From NCBI GenBank assembly GCA_002427845.1, contig DIYZ01000092.1, positions 1 through 10,574 of the forward strand: a stretch of DNA of 10,574 nucleotides. The letters are read 5' to 3'. This DNA comes from Chloracidobacterium sp. UBA6041 (lineage in GTDB: Bacteria; Acidobacteriota; Blastocatellia; Pyrinomonadales; Pyrinomonadaceae). A model generated the notes under the pieces. The model was not told the origin of the DNA and made no database searches. It saw only the letters and a program-made list of their open reading frames with translations. Within the stretch, counting starts at the first letter, position 1. Every line of letters starts with the position of its first letter. A program made the translations under genes and the position numbers. This document shows positions 6,292 through 10,574 of this stretch, piece after piece.

Positions 6292-7311
6292 ATGCGAATC
6301 TGGATCGACCTGGCAAACTCACCGCATGTGCCATTTTTTCGTCCGCTCGCAAATGAGTTCATTCGTCGCGATCATGAGATCCTCGTCACTGCTCGCAACT
6401 TCGCCGAAACTGTCGCCTTAGCGAGAGCTGCCGGCTTTGCTGCGGAGGTGATTGGCGGCCACGGTGGCGGGAAACTCTCGGGGAAAGCCGGTAACCTGGT
6501 CCAGCGCGCTTTCCTGCTCGCCCGTTGGGCTCGCGGCCGCGGTATCCATCTAGCGCTTAGCCATAACTCCTATTCACAAATTCTGGCTGCCCGCGCCCTC
6601 TCACTCAAAAGCGTAACGCTAATGGATTATGAACATCAGCCCGCCAACCACCTGGCGTTCCGCGTGGCTTCGCGCGTTATCGTGCCGCGCGCGTTTCCTG
6701 AGGAAGCTCTCAGCCGTTTTGGCGCTAACCCGGCCAAAGTAAAGCGTTATGACGGTACCAAGGAAGATGTGTATCTGGCGGCTTTTCAAAGTGATCCGGA
6801 TTTTGAAAAGCAATTGCATGCGCTGGGCATCAGCGCGAATGAAGTGCTGGTGACGATGCGTCCTCCCGCCAGCGAAGCGCTTTATCACCGCTTCGAAAAT
6901 GAGCTGTTTGATCAATTGCTCGATCGACTGTTAGCAACGTCCGACCTGAAAATCGTCTTGTTACCACGGAACGACTCCCAGCGACAGGCATACAGCGCCC
7001 GTCGAGACTCAAAACTAATCGTTCCGCCCCAACCGCTCGACGGAGCCAATCTGATAGCCAGTAGCGATCTGGTCATTAGCGCGGGCGGCACAATGAATCG
7101 TGAAGCCGCGGCCCTGGGCATACCCGCCGCATCCATTTACGCCGGCGAATGGGCTGCGATAGACCGCGAATTGGTTCGCGAAGGACGACTGCGAAAAGTA
7201 TCCACTCCGGAAGACGTCCAAGATCTGCCGCTTGGGAAAAAGGGGCCGCTCACGCCACGGCGCGCGGTCCACGTCGCCGCCGAAGTGGCTGATCTAATAC
7301 TCGACGAGTGA
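6292..7311 (+). CDS. DUF354 family GT-B-like protein, putative glycosyltransferase
   Basis: A 339-residue protein matching the DUF354 family, which has the two-Rossmann GT-B architecture related to UDP-GlcNAc 2-epimerases and MurG-like glycosyltransferases. The N-terminus MRIWIDLANSPHVPFFRPL is the family hallmark, with the basic glycine patch GGHGGGKLSGKAGN (55-68), LSHNSYSQ (89-96) and MDYEHQPANH (111-120). The second domain holds VLLPRND (222-228) and ISAGGTMNREAAALGIPA (262-279), the nucleotide-sugar pocket region. No member has a firmly established reaction that I can name. Here it is the only candidate glycosyltransferase and probably adds a sugar to a lipid-linked intermediate at the inner face of the cytoplasmic membrane. 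It has no membrane helix. The gap before it is only 50 bases and shows no notable element. An epimerase role is the alternative. Confidence 0.88.
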   Translation: MRIWIDLANSPHVPFFRPLANEFIRRDHEILVTARNFAETVALARAAGFAAEVIGGHGGGKLSGKAGNLVQRAFLLARWARGRGIHLALSHNSYSQILAARALSLKSVTLMDYEHQPANHLAFRVASRVIVPRAFPEEALSRFGANPAKVKRYDGTKEDVYLAAFQSDPDFEKQLHALGISANEVLVTMRPPASEALYHRFENELFDQLLDRLLATSDLKIVLLPRNDSQRQAYSARRDSKLIVPPQPLDGANLIASSDLVISAGGTMNREAAALGIPAASIYAGEWAAIDRELVREGRLRKVSTPEDVQDLPLGKKGPLTPRRAVHVAAEVADLILDE

Positions 7312-7453
7312 AGTTTTGCTATCCTATGCGCCGGGTGTACTTATCACTGCGTTAGTTTAGATGCGGCACTTGTGCCGCTGGTCGGGCGGGGGACAAGAGA
7401 CGTCAGTATGTTTTGTGAGTAGCCACGAAGTCAGTGAGAGAAGTCGGTGAGAG
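7312..7453. other. Intergenic gap with a hairpin and a 13-bp tandem repeat spanning the next start codon
   Basis: A compact hairpin, GCGGCA-CTTG-TGCCGC, lies at 7363-7378 with no U-tract after it. Near the end, two copies of a 13-mer, AAGTCAGTGAGAG (7428-7440) and AAGTCGGTGAGAG (7441-7453), stand head to tail with one mismatch. The GTG start of the sugar transferase (7447-7449) lies inside the second copy, and the purine-rich GAGAG of the first copy (7436-7440) sits where a ribosome binding site would be. The GTG in the first copy is in another frame and soon meets a stop. I see no convincing sigma-70 promoter; TATCCT at 7320-7325 lacks a good -35 partner. Confidence 0.5.
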
Positions 7454-9003
7454 TCGAGCAAATTAAAAATCCGTTAGTCGAAGCGAGCATTGTGCGTGCT
7501 CCCAGGCGCGCGCCGGACTGGGTTATCCCGGCGATCAAGACAGCGTTGGTATGCGCGGATGCATTGATCGCAGCCTCTTCCTTTGCGGCTGCTTTCTATC
7601 TTCGCGAAGGCGCTGCGATATTTCAGCCGGCCGGTGCTGACAAATTCGCGTGGAGCGGAAGGTTTGCTCCTTACGGCGCGCTGATGTTGTTTGTCGTCTT
7701 CATCCGCTTGCTGGCCTTGCGTTACTACGATCTCTATCGACTCCGCGGCGAGTTCTCTTTCTTCGACGATGGAATTCGCGTCTTCAAGTCCACGGCGATC
7801 GGTTCCTTACTGATTGTGGCCGCCGCGTTTTTATACCGGGGCGGTTTTAACTACCGCGCGTTTTCCTATGCTCGCGGCGTTTTCGTACTCGACTTTCTTA
7901 TCGCGTTAACCAGTTTTTATACGATACGACTCCTGGTGCGAAGTGCGCAGACGTTTTTCCGTTTGCGCGGCATCAATCTAATTCCGACTTTGGTTGTTGG
8001 TCGCGGCCCGGAAGCGGCGTTCTGCATTAAGGAAATGAGGGCGCGGCCGTCGCTGGGATATCGCGTGATAGGCGCTGTAGAGAGTGGCGCCAGCGAATCA
8101 GATGTGCCGGCGACTTATGAAGGAGTGCCCGTTATAAGTGACCTGGCGGGACTGCCGGAAGCTATTCGCGAGTCTGGGGCGAATGAGGTGATCGTCGCCG
8201 ACCCGCAGGTCAATGGGGACGCGCTCTTTGACGTGATGATGCGCTGCGGCCGTCGGCGAGGAATTGAATTTCGCATTGCGCCGAGTCTCTTTAATTGTCT
8301 ACCGAGTAAGACTGAAGTTGATCAAATTGGCGCGCTGCCGATGATCCGGCTTTTTCGCGAGCCGCTCTCGGATTTCGCGCGCGGGACAAAACGGATCTCC
8401 GACATCATCATCGCTTCGTTAACTCTGGCGCTGCTCTCTCCTTTCTGGCTATTGATCGCTCTGTTGATAAAGCTGGACTCCGCGGGACCTATCTTTTACG
8501 CGCAGGAGCGTGTCGGCATGGACGGACGGATTTTTGTTGTCTACAAATTCCGCACGATGCTCGTGGACGCCGATAGCGAGATTCACCGCGAGTATCAACG
8601 GAAGTTTATCGCCGGACACGCCGAAGCCAATGTCGGCGATGCGAAGAAACCTGCGTATAAACTGCGCAACGATCCACGGATCACGCGCGTCGGACGGGTG
8701 TTGAGACGCTTGAGTCTCGACGAAGTGCCGCAATTGTTCAATGTGCTCAGAGGCGACATGAGCATCGTTGGGCCACGTCCGCCGATTCCCTACGAGGTCG
8801 AAGCTTACGAGCTGCGGCATCGCAAGCGTCTCGACATGAAGCCCGGATTGACGGGACTATGGCAGGTCTCTGGCAGAAACCGTCTGCCATTCGAAGAGAT
8901 GGTGAAACTGGATCTTTTTTATATCGAAAACTGGTCGCTGCTTTTCGATCTGAAGATCGTGCTGCGGACAGTGATGGTCATGCTGCGCGGCGACGGCTAC
9001 TAA
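7447..9003 (+). CDS. Polyprenyl-phosphate sugar-1-phosphate transferase, WbaP/WcaJ-like
   Basis: A 518-residue integral membrane initiating transferase. It has hydrophobic segments at about 30-51, 76-92, 115-130 and 144-163, a soluble Rossmann-like domain at about 178-290 (TLVVGRG, GYRVIGAVE, VPVISDL), and the C-terminal bacterial sugar transferase domain. That domain has the re-entrant membrane helix with Ser331-Pro332, then GPIFYAQERVGMDG, YKFRTM, NDPRITRVGRVLRR, the Asp425-Glu426 catalytic dyad in SLDEVPQ, GDMSIVGPRPP and KPGLTGLWQVSGRN. The family transfers a sugar phosphate from a UDP-sugar to undecaprenyl phosphate, the first committed step of repeat-unit assembly, on the cytoplasmic face. 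The start is GTG, because an in-frame stop at 7435 rules out anything earlier and GAGAG provides a ribosome site. The ligase-like gene follows after 25 bases, so the two are probably co-transcribed. The sugar specificity cannot be told. Confidence 0.94.
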   Translation: MRVEQIKNPLVEASIVRAPRRAPDWVIPAIKTALVCADALIAASSFAAAFYLREGAAIFQPAGADKFAWSGRFAPYGALMLFVVFIRLLALRYYDLYRLRGEFSFFDDGIRVFKSTAIGSLLIVAAAFLYRGGFNYRAFSYARGVFVLDFLIALTSFYTIRLLVRSAQTFFRLRGINLIPTLVVGRGPEAAFCIKEMRARPSLGYRVIGAVESGASESDVPATYEGVPVISDLAGLPEAIRESGANEVIVADPQVNGDALFDVMMRCGRRRGIEFRIAPSLFNCLPSKTEVDQIGALPMIRLFREPLSDFARGTKRISDIIIASLTLALLSPFWLLIALLIKLDSAGPIFYAQERVGMDGRIFVVYKFRTMLVDADSEIHREYQRKFIAGHAEANVGDAKKPAYKLRNDPRITRVGRVLRRLSLDEVPQLFNVLRGDMSIVGPRPPIPYEVEAYELRHRKRLDMKPGLTGLWQVSGRNRLPFEEMVKLDLFYIENWSLLFDLKIVLRTVMVMLRGDGY

Positions 9004-9028
9004 CAGAGTTCGCAGGTCATCACAATAT

Positions 9029-10519
9029 ATGACAACCGAGAAGAGTCAGGTAGCGAAAGTGCTCGATGGCGCGATCGTCGCCTGTCTTTTTTTGTTTGCC
9101 GCCGCTGCCCCAAACTCCATTGCCGCAACTCAAAGCGCCTGGCTAATTGGAATGGTTCTATGGCTGGTCCGGTTCGCTTTTCAACCGCGACCCCGGCTCT
9201 ATCGCACGCCGGTCGACTATGTACTGCTTAGTTTCTTTATACTCACAGGCGTCTCGGCTTTCCTGTCTTACGAGCCAATGGTGTCCATCGGAAAATTGCG
9301 AGCCGCGAGTCTGTTTACAATCGTTTACTTGTTTGCGGAAAACGTGCCGTCGCTTCGAGTAGTTCGACTCCTTGCCATCACGCTCATCAGCGCTTGCATG
9401 GTTAACGTTTTTTACACCGCGGGCGAACGCTCTCTCGGCCGCGCCGTAAAGGTGTCTGGCGTTTCGCAGAACAGTCCCCTCTACAAGGCCGGCATTCGTG
9501 ATGGCGATACACTGCAGGAAGTGGACGGACAGAAGTTGCGCGATCCGCAGGAGGTGGTCAATGCGCTCTCAAAGCCGGACAAGCATCCTGCGGCTATCCT
9601 CATCTACCGCCATGAATTACAACCCGTTTTCAAAGTTCCGCGAGGCAGCCTGCTGCCGGGCAGCGGTCCGCTTGAACAATTAGGCATTGGGAGTTGGTCG
9701 CGCGGGCGCGATTGGCGAGCCACCGGTTTCTATGGTCAGTTTGTCACCTACGCAGAAGTTCTTCAGTTAATTCTCGCTCTGACACTGGGAATTCTTGTGA
9801 GCTTGCCAAACAAGCGAAGCTGGGCAGGCGCGTTATTGCTTGTTGCGTTGGCCGGCTTCGCGGGTGCGTTGCTACTCACTGTCACGCGCGCGTCGTGGGC
9901 AGGCTGGGCAGTATCCACCGCGGTCATTTTGCTTCTGAGCGTTCGCCGCCGCACGCTGATCATTGCCGGAGCGCTGGCGATACCGCTGATATTCGCGGGT
10001 CTGTTAATCCTGCAACAAAAACGAAACGTCGCCTTCATCGATCAAGCGGATAACTCAACGACCTGGCGCGAAACGGTTTGGCACGAAGGATTCAACTTAC
10101 TTGTCAGCAAGCCGCGCCACTTGCTGATTGGGATTGGCATGGACTCGATAAAAGCCCACTGGCGCGAGTGGGGAATGTTTGATCACGGTCGCCTACCGTG
10201 GGGCCACATGCACTCAAACTTGTTACAGATTGCGCTCGAGCGTGGCGTGCCGGCATTAATCCTGTGGCTGGTATTGCTGTTCATTTACGCGCGCACGCTC
10301 TGGCGGCGCCTGCGAAGTGGCGCGACTATGCCCTGGCTGGAGCGCGGAATTTTGTTGGGAGCATTCGGCGGATTGGCGGGGTTCTTGACTTCCGGTTTGG
10401 TTCATTACAACTGGGGAGATTCGGAAGTTGTGATGGTCTTGTACATGATTATGGGGCTGGCATTTGCCATCGACCGAGAGCTTGAGGATAGCGGTATGTC
10501 GCTGAAGTCTACTCCTTAA
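9029..10519 (+). CDS. O-antigen ligase/polymerase-like membrane protein with internal PDZ domain
   Basis: A 496-residue polytopic protein of the WaaL/Wzy_C type. I read hydrophobic segments near 12-29, 36-50, 64-80, 91-104, 111-130, 241-259, 266-285, 289-304, 309-327, 405-421, 439-456 and 464-481. Positively charged turns (RPRLYR, NKR, RRR, ARTLWRR) fall in every second loop, which places the N-terminus in the cytoplasm. Ligase-type features are Arg287 in TVTRASWAGW, the large loop 328-404 with WHEGFNLLVSKP, and HMHSNLLQIALERG (393-406) with His393/His395; family ligases and polymerases use a periplasmic Arg and His. Between segments 5 and 6, residues about 133-205 form a PDZ-like domain, an unusual insertion. 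It should join lipid-linked glycan to an acceptor, or polymerise repeat units, at the periplasmic face. Ligase and polymerase cannot be told apart. No strong ribosome site precedes the ATG. Confidence 0.9.
   Translation: MTTEKSQVAKVLDGAIVACLFLFAAAAPNSIAATQSAWLIGMVLWLVRFAFQPRPRLYRTPVDYVLLSFFILTGVSAFLSYEPMVSIGKLRAASLFTIVYLFAENVPSLRVVRLLAITLISACMVNVFYTAGERSLGRAVKVSGVSQNSPLYKAGIRDGDTLQEVDGQKLRDPQEVVNALSKPDKHPAAILIYRHELQPVFKVPRGSLLPGSGPLEQLGIGSWSRGRDWRATGFYGQFVTYAEVLQLILALTLGILVSLPNKRSWAGALLLVALAGFAGALLLTVTRASWAGWAVSTAVILLLSVRRRTLIIAGALAIPLIFAGLLILQQKRNVAFIDQADNSTTWRETVWHEGFNLLVSKPRHLLIGIGMDSIKAHWREWGMFDHGRLPWGHMHSNLLQIALERGVPALILWLVLLFIYARTLWRRLRSGATMPWLERGILLGAFGGLAGFLTSGLVHYNWGDSEVVMVLYMIMGLAFAIDRELEDSGMSLKSTP
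9425..9643 (+). other. PDZ domain coding segment inside the ligase/polymerase gene
   Basis: Residues about 133-205 read as a PDZ domain of the bacterial HtrA/RseP/CtpA kind: a strand GRAVKVSGV, then SQNSPLYKAGIRDGDTLQEV (146-165) equivalent to the common SPAxxAGLxxGDxIxxI pattern, DGQKLRDPQEVVNAL (166-180) equivalent to NGxxVxxxxxLxxxL, and the closing strands AAILIYRH and QPVFKVPRG. It lies in frame and without a break between predicted membrane segments 5 and 6, and charge alternation puts it in the periplasm. PDZ domains bind C-terminal peptides or unstructured segments; the ligand here is unknown. I see no signal peptide or protease domain nearby. Confidence 0.82.
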
Positions 10520-10574
10520 CTTTCCTGGGACGACCTTGATTGGGATTGCTCGAAGGTTTGTGTCATCGCTTGCC

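Noticed and set aside
7301..7330. Sigma-70-like promoter with TATCCT at 7320-7325
   Set aside because: There is no acceptable -35 element at the right spacing, and the gene order is compatible with read-through.
10536..10574. Possible start of a next gene at TTG 10536, open to the window edge for 13 codons
   Set aside because: It is too short to judge, with a rare start codon and only a weak GGGA upstream; the true next start may lie beyond the window.

Overview
The window is one strand-biased block of eight consecutive plus-strand genes for cell-surface polysaccharide synthesis. It looks like an O-antigen, capsule or exopolysaccharide locus of a Gram-negative-type bacterium. Base composition is moderate to slightly GC-rich, most genes lack a strong Shine-Dalgarno, and the gaps hold short inverted-repeat elements (a GAGTAAT/GAGTGAT heptad hairpin and an ATCCGCG/CTGCGG-type repeat). 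Together with the AsnB, DUF354 and sugar-transferase content, this makes me lean towards Acidobacteriota (Blastocatellia-like) or another soil or environmental phylum. That placement is an impression with low confidence, because no rRNA or phylogenetic marker is present.

Layout. 1-58: heptad-repeat hairpin. 69-2003: AsnB-type glutamine amidotransferase. 2009-2109: inverted repeat filling the gap. 2124-3311: 395-aa protein of unknown function, probably an alpha/alpha-barrel. 3312-3455: gap with small hairpins. 3456-4019: left-handed beta-helix N-acetyltransferase (WbpD/WlbB type), overlapping by ATGA with 4016-5026, a Gfo/Idh/MocA sugar dehydrogenase (WbpB/WlbA type). 5027-5122: GC-rich gap with hairpins. 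5123-6241: DegT-family PLP aminotransferase (WbpE/WlbC type). 6292-7311: DUF354 GT-B-like protein. 7312-7446: gap with a hairpin and a 13-bp tandem repeat that contains the next start codon. 7447-9003: polyprenyl-phosphate sugar-1-phosphate transferase (WbaP/WcaJ type). 9029-10519: O-antigen ligase/polymerase-like membrane protein with a PDZ domain inserted between transmembrane segments. 10520-10574: no supported gene.

How the genes fit together. The dehydrogenase, aminotransferase and acetyltransferase are the three enzymes that turn UDP-GlcNAcA into UDP-2,3-diacetamido-2,3-dideoxy-glucuronic acid. The UDP-GlcNAc 6-dehydrogenase that would supply UDP-GlcNAcA is not in the window. An AsnB-type enzyme in such loci can amidate a sugar carboxylate, so a uronamide residue is a reasonable prediction. 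The WbaP-like enzyme would load the first sugar phosphate onto undecaprenyl phosphate, the DUF354 protein is the only glycosyltransferase candidate here, and the PDZ-containing ligase/polymerase would polymerise or transfer the glycan on the periplasmic side.

The most unusual item is the PDZ domain in the ligase/polymerase. Reading charges and hydrophobic segments puts the PDZ and the likely catalytic Arg and His on the same, periplasmic, side. Next in interest are the uncharacterised 395-aa protein beside AsnB and the different inverted repeats that occupy nearly every intergenic gap.
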